A DNA stretch of 64,000 nucleotides from an uncultured Lachnospiraceae bacterium (GCA_910577735.1 CAJTOO010000008.1:102751-166750); one strand, 5' to 3'. Shown: positions 39,558 through 49,151, counted from the first letter of the stretch. Notes: generated by a model from the sequence alone, not told the origin. Numbers and translations are program-made.

Positions 39558-41147
39558 ATGACTATCAATAGTAATAGAAAAGAAAAGCAACAGACAGAAA
39601 GTCTGTATCAGGCTTTAGCAAGGTATTGTGCCGGCAATGATTATCCCTGTCATATGCCGGGGCATAAGCGAAACCCTGACAGCGGCCGGATGGCAGCATA
39701 TTATGGGATTGATATCACGGAAATAGACGGCTTTGATAATCTGCATCACGCGCAGGGAATCCTGAAAGAGGCGCAGGAGAGGGCGAACCGGCTGTATGGC
39801 GCCCAGGAGACTTTTTATCTGGTAAACGGCAGTACCTGTGGTGTATTGGCGGCGGTTCTGTCGGTGACACAGCCGCAGGATGAGATACTGATTGCCCGCA
39901 ATTGCCACAAAGCGGTGTATCACGCGATGATCATGCAGGGATTAACGCCCCGGTATTATTACCCGGGGATTATCCGGGAGTACGGTATTTATGACGGTAT
40001 ATGCGCAGAGGAGATCAGTGCGCTCTTGAAGAAATACCCGGCCTGTAAGGCGGTGGTGATCACGTCTCCTACTTATGAGGGGATTATCTCAGATGTGGAG
40101 GCAGCAGCGCGTGTTGTGCATGAGCATGGAAAGGTGCTCATTGTGGATGAAGCCCATGGAGCGCATCTTGGTATCTTGGGTGAAAGGCCGCAGGGTGATG
40201 AAGGATATGATGCCGGCGGGAAGCGCGTTGAGACAGGAATCCAGGGCGCTGTGGCAGCGGGAGCAGACCTGGTCATACACAGCCTGCACAAGACGCTGCC
40301 GGCGATGACACAGACAGCACTTTTACATGTGAACGGGAATCTTGTGGAGCGGGACAGGCTTCGCAGATATCTGACTATGCTGCAGAGCAGCAGTCCATCT
40401 TATGTGCTGATGTCCAGTATGGATTCCTGTATACGGTTTCTGGAAGAAGACGGCGCGGCGAGAGTTGCTTTTTTTCAGGCACAATATAAGAATTTTATGA
40501 AAAAAACAGCAGACTGCCGGCATTTACGCATCGGGAAAATGACAGATTTGTCAGAAAAAGGGTATTATCTCACAGCATGGGACACAGGAAAAATCGTAAT
40601 CTCTGTCAAAGATACTGTTATGAGCGGATCCAGGCTCTATGATATTCTGCGGCAGGAATATCATTTGCAGATGGAGATGGCAGCAGATTCCTTCGTGCTG
40701 GCCATGATGACATGGATGGATACGCAGGAAGGATGGCAGAGATTGGCTGATGCAATCTGTGCAATAGATGATAGGATAGAGAAGGAAGTCTGCGGTGAGA
40801 TACAGCCCGATGGAGAAAAGGATGCTTTCTCATACAAGGACTGTTCCAAGCTGGCCGGATGGCCCCATCAGTCAGGGACAGATTCTGGGATTATCATGAC
40901 ACCGGCCCAGGCATTTCACAGTGAGCAGGAAGAGGTACTTTTACAGGAAGCCGCCGACAGGATTGCAGCCGACTTTATCAACTTATACCCACCGGGTATT
41001 CCCCTTGTGGTGCCGGGAGAGCTCATAGAGGAAGCCATGGTGAAGCAGATTGGTGAAAGCCTGCAATCGGGTCTTAACGTGCAGGGCGTGTCAGAGGCAG
41101 GCAGAATCCTTGTTGTCAGGCAGAAGACGGATTTCGGAAGCGGTTGA
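39558..41147 (+). CDS. Orn/Lys/Arg decarboxylase family PLP enzyme (YaaO-like)
   Basis: 529 residues from the ATG at 39558. The N-terminus has CHMPGHKRNPDSG and ITEIDGFDNLHHAQGIL. The PLP-binding lysine is in VIHSLHKTLPAMTQ near residue 245, and VDEAHGAHLG carries the cofactor aspartate. The C-terminal domain ends YPPGIPLVVPGE. The order decarboxylase - nucleotide kinase - yaaR - holB - yaaT matches B. subtilis yaaO-tmk-yaaQ-yaaR-holB-yaaT, so it is the YaaO counterpart. Substrate not decided. Confidence 0.88.
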   Translation: MTINSNRKEKQQTESLYQALARYCAGNDYPCHMPGHKRNPDSGRMAAYYGIDITEIDGFDNLHHAQGILKEAQERANRLYGAQETFYLVNGSTCGVLAAVLSVTQPQDEILIARNCHKAVYHAMIMQGLTPRYYYPGIIREYGIYDGICAEEISALLKKYPACKAVVITSPTYEGIISDVEAAARVVHEHGKVLIVDEAHGAHLGILGERPQGDEGYDAGGKRVETGIQGAVAAGADLVIHSLHKTLPAMTQTALLHVNGNLVERDRLRRYLTMLQSSSPSYVLMSSMDSCIRFLEEDGAARVAFFQAQYKNFMKKTADCRHLRIGKMTDLSEKGYYLTAWDTGKIVISVKDTVMSGSRLYDILRQEYHLQMEMAADSFVLAMMTWMDTQEGWQRLADAICAIDDRIEKEVCGEIQPDGEKDAFSYKDCSKLAGWPHQSGTDSGIIMTPAQAFHSEQEEVLLQEAADRIAADFINLYPPGIPLVVPGELIEEAMVKQIGESLQSGLNVQGVSEAGRILVVRQKTDFGSG

Positions 41148-41207
41148 AATTCCCATGAAAGTATGGCATTATTAATATAAGGCATTTAATAAAAGGTAAT
41201 GGCGTTT

Positions 41208-41801
41208 ATGGGAAAAATAGTATGTCTGATGGGCAAGAGTTCATCGGGTAAGGATACCATATATAAAAAATTGTTGATGCAGGAGAGCGTGCATTTAGAA
41301 ACCATGGTACCCTACACGACCCGCCCGATCCGGGCAGGGGAGAGAGAGGGTGTGGAGTATCACTTTACTGATGAGGAAGGGTATCAGGCACTCTTAGGGC
41401 AGGGCAGCATCATAGAGTCCAGGGCCTACAATACCTGCTTCGGCATTTGGCGCTACTTTACAGTCGCAGATGACAGCATTGACCTGGAGACCTGTTCCTA
41501 TGTGCTGATTGGCACGCTGGAAGCTTACGATCAGCTTCGGAAATTTTATGGGGCAGACAGAGTTTTGCCGGTTATGATTGAACTGGACGACGGGGTGCGG
41601 CTGCAGAGGGCGCTGGACCGCGAAAAGGCCCAGGATCATCCTAAATATGAGGAGATGTGCAGGCGTTTCCTTGCGGATGCAGAGGATTTCTCTGCAGATA
41701 AAATGGCAAGGGCGGATATTGCGAGAACATTTTATAATGATCAGCTGGATGGATGCCTGCATGAGATTGTGGCCTATCTGCAGGAAAATCTGAATTTATG
41801 A
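41208..41801 (+). CDS. Guanylate-kinase-like protein
   Basis: 197 residues. P-loop CLMGKSSSGKDTIY near residue 5 and the GMP-site motif VPYTTRPIRAGEREGVEYHF near 30-50 define the guanylate kinase fold. It sits where thymidylate kinase (tmk) stands in the B. subtilis operon. It is a divergent family member: the second half (CFGIWRYFTVADDSIDLETC) departs from canonical GMP kinase. The substrate is uncertain. Confidence 0.8.
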   Translation: MGKIVCLMGKSSSGKDTIYKKLLMQESVHLETMVPYTTRPIRAGEREGVEYHFTDEEGYQALLGQGSIIESRAYNTCFGIWRYFTVADDSIDLETCSYVLIGTLEAYDQLRKFYGADRVLPVMIELDDGVRLQRALDREKAQDHPKYEEMCRRFLADAEDFSADKMARADIARTFYNDQLDGCLHEIVAYLQENLNL

Positions 41802-41820
41802 CAGAAAAGAGGTGACAGGA

Positions 41821-42261
41821 GTGGACATCAAAGTGAATCAGATACAGCAGGCGCCGCAGGTGGAGCAGACGCCGCAGGTGCAGGAGACAGACGGCACTTT
41901 TAAGTTCACCCTCGTCAGCAGGATAGAGGAGCAGGACTTACAGCAGGCGCTGCTTGGCATGATGGAGGAGATCACCAGACAGGGTGATAAACTTACCAAG
42001 CATCGGGATATCAAGGATATGAAACGATACCGTGCGCTGATTAAGGACTTTTTGAATGAAGTTGTGAATCGTTCTCATGCTTTTTCCAGGGAAAACTTTC
42101 TGGACCGGCGGGGACGGCACAGGGTGTATGGGATTATCCGGCTGATCGATCAGAACCTGGATGAACTGGCACAGGAACTTGTGAAAGATGAGCAGGATCA
42201 TCTGGCGATTCTTGATAAGATAGGAGAAATACGGGGACTGTTGTTGGATATTTTTACTTAA
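41821..42261 (+). CDS. YaaR-family protein (DUF327)
   Basis: 146 residues from the GTG at 41821 (AGAGGTG 6 bases before). A Gln/Pro-rich N-terminus precedes the DUF327 helical core (ALLGMMEEITRQGDKLTKHRD, LNEVVNRSHAFSRENFLDRRG). Position just before holB is conserved in Firmicutes. Confidence 0.85.
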   Translation: MDIKVNQIQQAPQVEQTPQVQETDGTFKFTLVSRIEEQDLQQALLGMMEEITRQGDKLTKHRDIKDMKRYRALIKDFLNEVVNRSHAFSRENFLDRRGRHRVYGIIRLIDQNLDELAQELVKDEQDHLAILDKIGEIRGLLLDIFT

Positions 42262-42282
42262 GGGGAAGCGGTGAGGTTATAG

Positions 42283-43272
42283 ATGGCAAAATTTGCAGAT
42301 ATTATTGGACAGGAGCAGTTAAAGGAGCATATACAAAACGCGATTACATCAAATAAAGTATCTCATGCTTATATCATCAACGGAGAGCGCAATGCCGGCA
42401 AAGAATTTATTGCCCGCATTTTTGCTATGACCCTGCAGTGTGAAAAGGGTGGTACGGAGCCGTGCAACGAGTGTCATTCCTGTAAGCAGACGCGCAGTCA
42501 TAATCAGCCGGATATTGTGTATATCAGCCATGAGAAGCCTAACAGTATCGGCGTGGAGGATATTCGCGGTCAGATTAATAATGACATCGGGATTAAGCCC
42601 TACAGCAGTCCGCGTAAAATTTATATCATGAACGAGGGCGAGAAGATGACGCCCCAGGCGCAGAATGCACTTTTAAAGACGCTTGAGGAGCCGCCGGAGT
42701 ATGCAGTGATCATGATTCTGACAGATAATGTGGAAGCGCTTTTGCCCACCATCATAAGCCGGTGTGTGGTATTGCATATGAAGCCGGTGTCGGACAAGCT
42801 TGTGAAGCAGTATCTGATGGAAGAATTGGGTGTGCCGGATTATAAGGCAAATATCTGTGTGGCTTTTGCCAGAGGAAATATTGGCAAGGCGAAACTTTTA
42901 GCCAGCAGTGAGGAGTTTGAAAAGGTCAAGGATGAAGCGATCACGCTGGTGAAATATATCAATGATATGGAAATCCATGAGATTGTCAAGGCAATCAAGA
43001 AGATTATGGAGTACAAGCTGGACGTCAACGATTATCTGGACATTCTGACAGTGTGGTATCGTGATGTGCTTTTGTTCAAAGCAACCAAGGATATGAACAG
43101 CTTAGTATTCAAGAATGAGATTCAGCAGATCAGGAGAGTGGCTGACAGGAGCACTTATGAGGGGATCGAGACGATTGTGAGCGCCCTTCAGCAGGCGAAG
43201 AGAAGGCTTGAAGCCAATGTCAATTTTGATCTGACAATGGAACTTATGCTCCTGACGATTAAGGAGAATTAG
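42283..43272 (+). CDS. holB: DNA polymerase III subunit delta'
   Basis: 329 residues. AAA+ clamp-loader motifs: SHAYIINGERNAGKEFIARI (degenerate P-loop), a zinc site CEKGGTEPCNECHSCKQ, NALLKTLEEPPEYAVIMILT and ISRCVVLHMKP. Delta' lacks ATPase activity but is essential for loading the beta clamp. The preceding (yaaR) and following (yaaT) genes are its usual neighbours. Confidence 0.92.
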   Translation: MAKFADIIGQEQLKEHIQNAITSNKVSHAYIINGERNAGKEFIARIFAMTLQCEKGGTEPCNECHSCKQTRSHNQPDIVYISHEKPNSIGVEDIRGQINNDIGIKPYSSPRKIYIMNEGEKMTPQAQNALLKTLEEPPEYAVIMILTDNVEALLPTIISRCVVLHMKPVSDKLVKQYLMEELGVPDYKANICVAFARGNIGKAKLLASSEEFEKVKDEAITLVKYINDMEIHEIVKAIKKIMEYKLDVNDYLDILTVWYRDVLLFKATKDMNSLVFKNEIQQIRRVADRSTYEGIETIVSALQQAKRRLEANVNFDLTMELMLLTIKEN

Positions 43273-43328
43273 GCAGACTGTCTGATAGATGGGCGGAATC
43301 TGCATCAAAACGTGGAGGTTGATAGATT

Positions 43329-44243
43329 ATGGTTAAGGTAATAGGCGTGCGGTTTCGGACTGCCGGTAAGATATATTATTTTAATCCGGGTAAGCTGGAA
43401 GTGAAGAGAAACGATCATGTGATTGTGGAGACGGCCCGGGGGATTGAGTATGGTACGGTGGTAGGTGATCCCAGGGAAGTGGAGGATGATAAAGTGGTTC
43501 AGCCGCTTAAGTCTGTCTTACGGGTTGCCACACAGAAGGATGACGAGCAGGAAGCCGCCAATAAGAAAAAGGAGAAAGAGGCCTATCATATCTGTCTGGA
43601 AAAGATCAGGAAACATAATCTGCAGATGAAACTGATCGATGCGGAATATACTTTTGATAATAATAAAGTTTTGTTTTATTTCACGGCGGACGGGCGTATT
43701 GATTTCAGGGAACTGGTCAAGGATCTGGCGTCAGTCTTTAAAACAAGGATTGAGCTTCGTCAGATTGGCGTGAGGGATGAGACGAAGATACTTGGCGGTA
43801 TCGGTATCTGCGGCAGGCCTCTTTGCTGCCATACACATTTATCCGAGTTTGCGCCGGTGTCCATTAAGATGGCGAAGGAGCAGAATCTGTCCTTGAATCC
43901 GACAAAGATATCCGGGGTCTGCGGCAGACTGATGTGCTGTTTGAAGAACGAGGAAGAGATTTATGAGGATCTTAACAGGAAACTGCCCAATGTGGGTGAC
44001 TTTGTGACCACAGAAGATGGCCTCAAAGGCGAGGTACACAGTGTCAATGTGCTGCGCCAGCTGGTGAAGGTGGTTGTGGATGTGGGCGATGAGAAGGAGA
44101 TTCAGGAATACAAGGTAGAGCAGATACGCTTTAAGAGAAGACATGGCAAGAATCGTAAAGCGGATCCAAATGAGGCAGAACTGAAGGAACTTGAGAAGCT
44201 TGAAAAGCAGGACGGAAATAAATCGGGGATAGATGATAACTGA
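43329..44243 (+). CDS. ricT: PSP1-domain protein, YaaT/RicT
   Basis: 304 residues. The PSP1 core runs to ~residue 220 with GGIGICGRPLCCHTHLSEF and GVCGRLMCCLKNEEE, the cysteine set that binds an Fe-S cluster in the RicT-RicA-RicF complex of B. subtilis. That complex aids mRNA maturation by RNase Y and affects sporulation. A basic tail follows. Confidence 0.92.
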   Translation: MVKVIGVRFRTAGKIYYFNPGKLEVKRNDHVIVETARGIEYGTVVGDPREVEDDKVVQPLKSVLRVATQKDDEQEAANKKKEKEAYHICLEKIRKHNLQMKLIDAEYTFDNNKVLFYFTADGRIDFRELVKDLASVFKTRIELRQIGVRDETKILGGIGICGRPLCCHTHLSEFAPVSIKMAKEQNLSLNPTKISGVCGRLMCCLKNEEEIYEDLNRKLPNVGDFVTTEDGLKGEVHSVNVLRQLVKVVVDVGDEKEIQEYKVEQIRFKRRHGKNRKADPNEAELKELEKLEKQDGNKSGIDDN

Positions 44244-44302
44244 TCGGTTCATTTCCTGTGCGATAGGAAACTGCCGGGATTTCCTGTCATCTGGGGGTTG
44301 AA

Positions 44303-45049
44303 GTGTTAAAAGACGGAGTTGTTGTAAAGGAAAATGAGCGGATCGATGATCTGGAAAGAAACGGCTATCATATCATTCAGGATCCGGACCGTTTCTGCTT
44401 TGGGATGGATGCGGTTCTTCTGTCCGGATTTGCCAGAGTAAAAGACGGTGCAACGGTTTTGGATTTGGGAACCGGAACAGGAATCATCCCTATTTTGCTG
44501 GAGGCAAAGACGGGGGCAGCACATTTGACAGGGTTGGAGATTCAGGCGGACAGCGCGGATATGGCAAGACGCAGTGTGTGTCTGAATGGGCTGGAAAAGA
44601 AAATTGATATTGTCACAGGGGACATCAAAGAGGCAGGGGAGCGTTTTAAGGCTGCTTCTTTTGACGTTATAACTTGCAATCCGCCCTATATGATAGGGCA
44701 GCATGGTCTCAAGAACCCTGAGGACGCCAAGGCCATAGCCAGGCATGAGATACTCTGTACTTTGGAAGACGTGGTTGCCCAGACAGCCAGACTTCTTAAG
44801 CCGGGCGGGAGCTTTTTCATGGTACACAGGCCTTTCCGGCTGGCGGAAATCATGGTGGTGCTGCGGGCCTATAAATTGGAGCCAAAGCGCATGCAGATGA
44901 TCTATCCTTTTGTGGATAAGGAGCCCAATATGGTACTGATTGAGGCAAGACGTGGCGGCAGACCGCGGATGACAGTGGAGAAGCCCTTGATTGTGTATCG
45001 GGAGCCGGGTGTTTATATGCCGGAGATTTATGATATCTATGGATATTAA
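44303..45049 (+). CDS. trmN6: tRNA1(Val) A37 N6-methyltransferase family (YabB/TrmN6)
   Basis: 248 residues from GTG 44303. AdoMet site VLDLGTGTGIIPILLE near residue 50, and the N6-adenine motif ITCNPPYM near 125. In B. subtilis the orthologue yabB lies next to yabC (rsmI), as here. Confidence 0.85.
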   Translation: MLKDGVVVKENERIDDLERNGYHIIQDPDRFCFGMDAVLLSGFARVKDGATVLDLGTGTGIIPILLEAKTGAAHLTGLEIQADSADMARRSVCLNGLEKKIDIVTGDIKEAGERFKAASFDVITCNPPYMIGQHGLKNPEDAKAIARHEILCTLEDVVAQTARLLKPGGSFFMVHRPFRLAEIMVVLRAYKLEPKRMQMIYPFVDKEPNMVLIEARRGGRPRMTVEKPLIVYREPGVYMPEIYDIYGY

Positions 45050-45075
45050 AAGCAGGAATTGCAGAAGGAGATTCT

Positions 45076-45918
45076 ATGCCGGGAATGTTATATTTATGTG
45101 CGACTCCCATTGGGAATCTGGGTGATATGACGCCCCGTGTGGTGGAGACGCTGCGCAGTGTGGATGTGATTGCGGCGGAGGATACGCGCAACAGTATCAA
45201 ACTGCTGAACCATTTCGAGATAAAGACTTCTATGACAAGTTATCACGAATATAATAAAGTAGAAAAGGCGGACTACCTGATTGGTCAGATGCAGCAGGGC
45301 AAGGATGTGGCGTTGGTTACGGACGCGGGCACACCGGCCATATCGGATCCTGGAGAGGTGCTTGTAAGAAAATGTCAGGAGGCCGGGATTACCGTGACGT
45401 CCCTGCCGGGAGCTGCCGCCTGTATAACGGCACTCACACTTTCAGGGCTGCCCACCAGACGCTTTTGCTTTGAGGGTTTTCTGCCTGCGGATAAAAAGGA
45501 AAAAGCGCAGATCCTTGAGGAACTGCAGGAAGAATCCCGTACGATCATTCTCTACGAGGCGCCCCATCATCTGGCAAGGACATTGGGGGAACTGTATGAA
45601 ACCCTGGGAGACCGCCGGATGACTCTTTGCAGGGAGCTGACAAAGAAATTTGAGACAGTGCTTCCTACTACCATCAAAGAGGCACAGGCACTTTATGAGA
45701 GTGAAGAGCCCCGGGGAGAGTATGTGCTGGTGGTGGAAGGAAAGAGCCTCCTGCAGAAAAAGGAGGAGGCGCAGGCTGCCTGGAAGAGTATGACCATAGA
45801 GGAACATATGAAATATTATGAGGAAGGGGGAATGGATGAAAAAACCGCCATGAAACAGGTGGCGAAGGACCGCGGTGTGCCAAAAAGAGAAATTTATCAA
45901 TATTTATTGTCAAAATGA
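45076..45918 (+). CDS. rsmI: 16S rRNA (cytidine1402-2'-O)-methyltransferase
   Basis: 280 residues. The tetrapyrrole methylase fold shows LYLCATPIGNLGDMTPRVVE, IAAEDTRNSIKLLNHF, VALVTDAGTPAISDPG and LPGAAACITALTLSGLPT. It methylates C1402 in the decoding centre. Last gene of the yaaO-to-rsmI block. Confidence 0.94.
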   Translation: MPGMLYLCATPIGNLGDMTPRVVETLRSVDVIAAEDTRNSIKLLNHFEIKTSMTSYHEYNKVEKADYLIGQMQQGKDVALVTDAGTPAISDPGEVLVRKCQEAGITVTSLPGAAACITALTLSGLPTRRFCFEGFLPADKKEKAQILEELQEESRTIILYEAPHHLARTLGELYETLGDRRMTLCRELTKKFETVLPTTIKEAQALYESEEPRGEYVLVVEGKSLLQKKEEAQAAWKSMTIEEHMKYYEEGGMDEKTAMKQVAKDRGVPKREIYQYLLSK

Positions 45919-45952
45919 TTGACAAAACGCCCGGAATCCGTAAAATTATGAT

Positions 45953-45992
45953 TGACAAATGCTAGACCAGAGAATATACTTTGAATGTCAAA
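45953..45992 (+). promoter_or_regulatory. Promoter of acpP with a FabT-like operator
   Basis: TTGACA (45953-45958), 16-bp spacer, TATACT (45975-45980). TTTGA-ATG-TCAAA at 45980-45992 overlaps the end of the -10. The TTTGANNNTCAAA dyad is the core of the FabT (MarR-family) site known from Streptococcus fab operons. No fabT gene is in the window. Confidence 0.75.
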
Positions 45993-46023
45993 CTATTTTA
46001 ATGACGAAAAGGAGAGAAGGAAA

Positions 46024-46257
46024 ATGTTAGAGAGAGTTATCGAGATTATTCAGGAACAGTTAAACTTAGACGGGGTAGAGATTACAGAGGAATCCTCTTT
46101 CAAAGATGATTTGGGAGCAGATTCCCTGGATTTATTCGAGCTTGTTATGGCTTTCGAGGAGGAGTACGGCGTAGAGATTCCTTCTGAGGATTTAGAGCAG
46201 ATTACGACAGTTGGAGCTGTTGTTGAATATATGAAGAACAAAGGTGTGGAGGCGTAA
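46024..46257 (+). CDS. acpP: Acyl carrier protein
   Basis: 77 residues from the ATG at 46024 (AAAGGAGAGAAGG upstream). The phosphopantetheine site is the serine of GADSLDLFELVMAFEEEYG near residue 36. First gene of the fatty acid synthesis operon. Confidence 0.95.
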   Translation: MLERVIEIIQEQLNLDGVEITEESSFKDDLGADSLDLFELVMAFEEEYGVEIPSEDLEQITTVGAVVEYMKNKGVEA

Positions 46258-46284
46258 GAGCGTCTTTGGGTTGAGGTTTATAGA

Positions 46285-47211
46285 ATGAAGACTAAGATTA
46301 CAGAACTTCTGGGGATCGAGTACCCGATTTTTCAGGGCGGTATGGCCTGGGTCGCAGAATATCATCTGGCGGCGGCAGTATCGGAGGCAGGTGCATTGGG
46401 CATTATTGGTGCAGGCGGCGCACCGGCAGCTTTCGTGAGGGAGCAGATACAAAAGACAAAAGAGCTGACAGAGAAACCTTTTGGTGTCAATCTGATGCTG
46501 ATGAATCCGGAGGCGGATGAAATCGCCAGGGTGATCGTGGAGGAAGGCGTTAAGGTAGTGACTACTGGTGCCGGAAACCCTGGTAAATACATGGCCATGT
46601 GGAAAGAAGTCGGCATTAAGGTCATTCCTGTAGTTGCCAGCGTGGGACTTGCCAGAATGATGGAACGCGCAGGCGCGGATGCCGTTATAGCGGAAGGCAC
46701 AGAATCCGGCGGCCATATTGGTGAGGCAACGACTATGACCCTGGTACCGCAGGTGGCAGATGCGGTTCGGATTCCTGTTATTGCTGCAGGCGGTATTGCA
46801 GACGGCAGGGGATTTGCGGCAGCAATGATGCTGGGTGCACAGGCGGTTCAGATGGGAACCCGTTTCCTGGTAGCAGCTGAGTGTACCGTACATGACAACT
46901 ATAAGAAAAAAGTGATCGCGGCGAAAGATATAGATTCTGAAGTCACCGGCAGAGGGAACGGACATCCGGTCCGTCAGATCCGCAATAAGCTGACGAGAGA
47001 GTACCTGCAGATGGAAAAGGAAGGTGCGTCCTTAGAAGAGATGGAACATCTTACGCTTGGCTCCCTTCGCAAAGCAGTGGTAGAGGGTGATGTGGTAGCA
47101 GGAACCCTTATGGCAGGACAGATTGCGGGTATGGTCAGTAAGGAGCAGACTTGTGCGGAAATGATTACGGAAATCATGGATCAGGCTGAAGTTCTGTTAA
47201 AGCTGCGATAA
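46285..47211 (+). CDS. fabK: Enoyl-ACP reductase II, FMN-dependent
   Basis: 308 residues. The FMN TIM-barrel signatures are YPIFQGGMAWVAEYHLAAAV, GALGIIGAGG, AEGTESGGHIGEATTM and PVIAAGGIADGRG near residue 165-175. FabK carries out the last reduction of the elongation cycle and is triclosan-resistant. The operon has no fabI or fabV. A terminator follows. Confidence 0.9.
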   Translation: MKTKITELLGIEYPIFQGGMAWVAEYHLAAAVSEAGALGIIGAGGAPAAFVREQIQKTKELTEKPFGVNLMLMNPEADEIARVIVEEGVKVVTTGAGNPGKYMAMWKEVGIKVIPVVASVGLARMMERAGADAVIAEGTESGGHIGEATTMTLVPQVADAVRIPVIAAGGIADGRGFAAAMMLGAQAVQMGTRFLVAAECTVHDNYKKKVIAAKDIDSEVTGRGNGHPVRQIRNKLTREYLQMEKEGASLEEMEHLTLGSLRKAVVEGDVVAGTLMAGQIAGMVSKEQTCAEMITEIMDQAEVLLKLR

Positions 47212-47278
47212 TCCAAGCAGGATTTCGCAATGGAGTTTGTTAGATTTGTCATGAGATAGAAAATGCAGAGAGATGCTG

Positions 47279-47308
47279 AAAAAGCAAGCTGCGTGGCTTG
47301 CTTTTTTT
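47279..47308 (+). terminator. Terminator between fabK and fabD
   Basis: AAAGCAAGC-TGCGTG-GCTTGCTTT followed by TTTTAC. It separates an acpP-fabK unit from the fabD-on unit. Confidence 0.85.
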
Positions 47309-47320
47309 ACACACAAATAC

Positions 47321-47333
47321 TTTGAAATTCAAA
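47321..47333 (+). promoter_or_regulatory. Second FabT-like operator, before fabD
   Basis: TTTGA-AAT-TCAAA, 12 bp past the terminator. The surrounding AATACTTTGAAATTCAAACT closely copies the acpP site (ATATACTTTGAATGTCAAACT), including the -10-like AATACT. A -35 is not clear. Confidence 0.7.
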
Positions 47334-47365
47334 CTATTTGAAAACACAGGAAGGTGGAGTGGATC

Positions 47366-48274
47366 ATGGGTAAAACAGCGTTTATGTTTCCCGGACAGGG
47401 AGCGCAGTATGTGGGAATGGGTAAAGACTTCTATGAGCAGATTCCGGTCTGCAAAGAAATGTTTGAGCTGGCCAGTAAGGCCAGCGGCCTTGATGTAGAG
47501 GCGCTTTGTTTCCAGGAGAATGATCAGATTAATATTACGGAATATACCCAGATTGCCATGTTGGCCACAGAGGTGGCATTATTAAAGGCAGTTGAGCAGA
47601 AGGGTGTGAAACCTGATGTGACAGGGGGGCTGAGTCTCGGTGAATATGGTGCGCTGGTGGCAAGCGGTGTTATGACGCCTGAGGATGTATTTAAAGTGGT
47701 GCGTAAGCGCGGTATCTACATGCAGGAAGCTGTACCCCAGGGCGGCGCTATGGTAGCGGTGCTTGGTCTGGACACAGCAGTGATTGAACAGATCTGTGAG
47801 GAAACACCCGGTATGGTGACCATTGCTAATTATAACTGTCCGGGACAGATTGTCATTACCGGAGAGGAAGGCGCAGCGCAGGCGGCTGTGGAGAAGCTGA
47901 CGGCAGCAGGCGCCAAAAGATGTGTACAGTTAAAGGTCAGCGGTCCTTTCCATTCACCCTTGTTAGTGGGTGCCGGGGAGAAATTGGCGAAGGAGCTGGA
48001 AACAGTGGAAATCCATGATATTCAGGTTCCATATATTGCCAATGTGACTGCGGATTATGTGAAAGATAAGGCAGAGGTAAAGCCGCTGCTGGAGAAACAG
48101 GTTTCGTCTTCCGTGAAATGGCAGCAAACGGTAGAACGTATGATTGCAGACGGTGTGGACACCTTTATTGAGATTGGGCCCGGAAAGACTCTCTCAGGAT
48201 TCATGAGAAAGATTAATCGGGACGTGAAAGTGATCAATATAGAAAAGATAGAGGATCTGGAGAAACTCAGCTAA
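47366..48274 (+). CDS. fabD: Malonyl-CoA:ACP transacylase
   Basis: 302 residues from the ATG at 47366 (AGGAAGGTGG upstream). FMFPGQGAQYVGMG at the start, the nucleophile in GLSLGEYGAL near residue 90, the arginine in VRKRGIYMQEA, and the histidine in KVSGPFHSPLL near 198. It loads malonate on ACP. Confidence 0.94.
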   Translation: MGKTAFMFPGQGAQYVGMGKDFYEQIPVCKEMFELASKASGLDVEALCFQENDQINITEYTQIAMLATEVALLKAVEQKGVKPDVTGGLSLGEYGALVASGVMTPEDVFKVVRKRGIYMQEAVPQGGAMVAVLGLDTAVIEQICEETPGMVTIANYNCPGQIVITGEEGAAQAAVEKLTAAGAKRCVQLKVSGPFHSPLLVGAGEKLAKELETVEIHDIQVPYIANVTADYVKDKAEVKPLLEKQVSSSVKWQQTVERMIADGVDTFIEIGPGKTLSGFMRKINRDVKVINIEKIEDLEKLS

Positions 48275-48342
48275 GTCCTATCATAAATATAAGCAGTTCA
48301 TCTGTGAAGCAGAATGACTGCAAGGGAAGGAAGGGTTAAGAT

Positions 48343-49083
48343 ATGTTGTCAGGAAAAGTAGCATTGGTGACAGGCGCAGGGCGAGGAATTGGCAGAGAGA
48401 TTGCGCTGACACTTGCAGCGTATGGTGCGGATGTGATTGTGAATTATAATGGTTCTAAAGAGAAGGCAGAGGAAGTTGTGGCGCAGGTGGAAGCCATGGG
48501 AAGAAAAGCAGCTGCAGTGCAGTGCAGTGTAGCGGATTATGAGGCCTGCGGAACGATGATCACAGATATGCTGGCGGCTTTCGGACATATTGATATTCTT
48601 GTGAACAATGCAGGGATTACGAGGGATAACCTGATGATTAAGATGACGGAAGATGACTTTGACGCAGTGATGGATACCAATCTGAAAGGTACCTTCAACA
48701 CGATCAAGCATATGTATCGCCCTTTTCTGAAACAGAAGGCGGGAAGAATCATCAATCTGTCCTCTGTCAGCGGTGTGCTGGGTAATGCCGGACAGGCTAA
48801 CTATGCGGCATCTAAGGCTGGTGTGATTGGTCTGACCAAGTCCATGGCAAGAGAACTGGCAAGCAGAAATATCACCGTCAATGCGGTGGCGCCAGGATTT
48901 ATTGATACGGATATGACGCAGGCCATGACAGATACAGCGAAAGAGGCGACCCTAACACAGATTCCATTGAAGCGCGTAGGCACACCCAAAGATATTGCGG
49001 AAACAGTGGCCTTCCTGGCAAGCGATAAGGCTGGCTATATTACAGGACAGGTCATCTCCGTAGACGGCGGCATGGCCATCTAA
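48343..49083 (+). CDS. fabG: 3-oxoacyl-ACP reductase
   Basis: 246 residues. SDR fold with VTGAGRGIGREIA, the NNAG motif (LVNNAGITRDNLM), Ser in INLSSVSG, YxxxK in ANYAASKAGV, and the VAPGFIDTDMT loop. NADPH-dependent reduction in the elongation cycle. Confidence 0.94.
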   Translation: MLSGKVALVTGAGRGIGREIALTLAAYGADVIVNYNGSKEKAEEVVAQVEAMGRKAAAVQCSVADYEACGTMITDMLAAFGHIDILVNNAGITRDNLMIKMTEDDFDAVMDTNLKGTFNTIKHMYRPFLKQKAGRIINLSSVSGVLGNAGQANYAASKAGVIGLTKSMARELASRNITVNAVAPGFIDTDMTQAMTDTAKEATLTQIPLKRVGTPKDIAETVAFLASDKAGYITGQVISVDGGMAI

Positions 49084-49151
49084 CAGCCGCAAAAGAAGAA
49101 CAAGCATCAATATTACCAATAAGAGCATAGAAAAGGAGTTGAAACAGCGAA

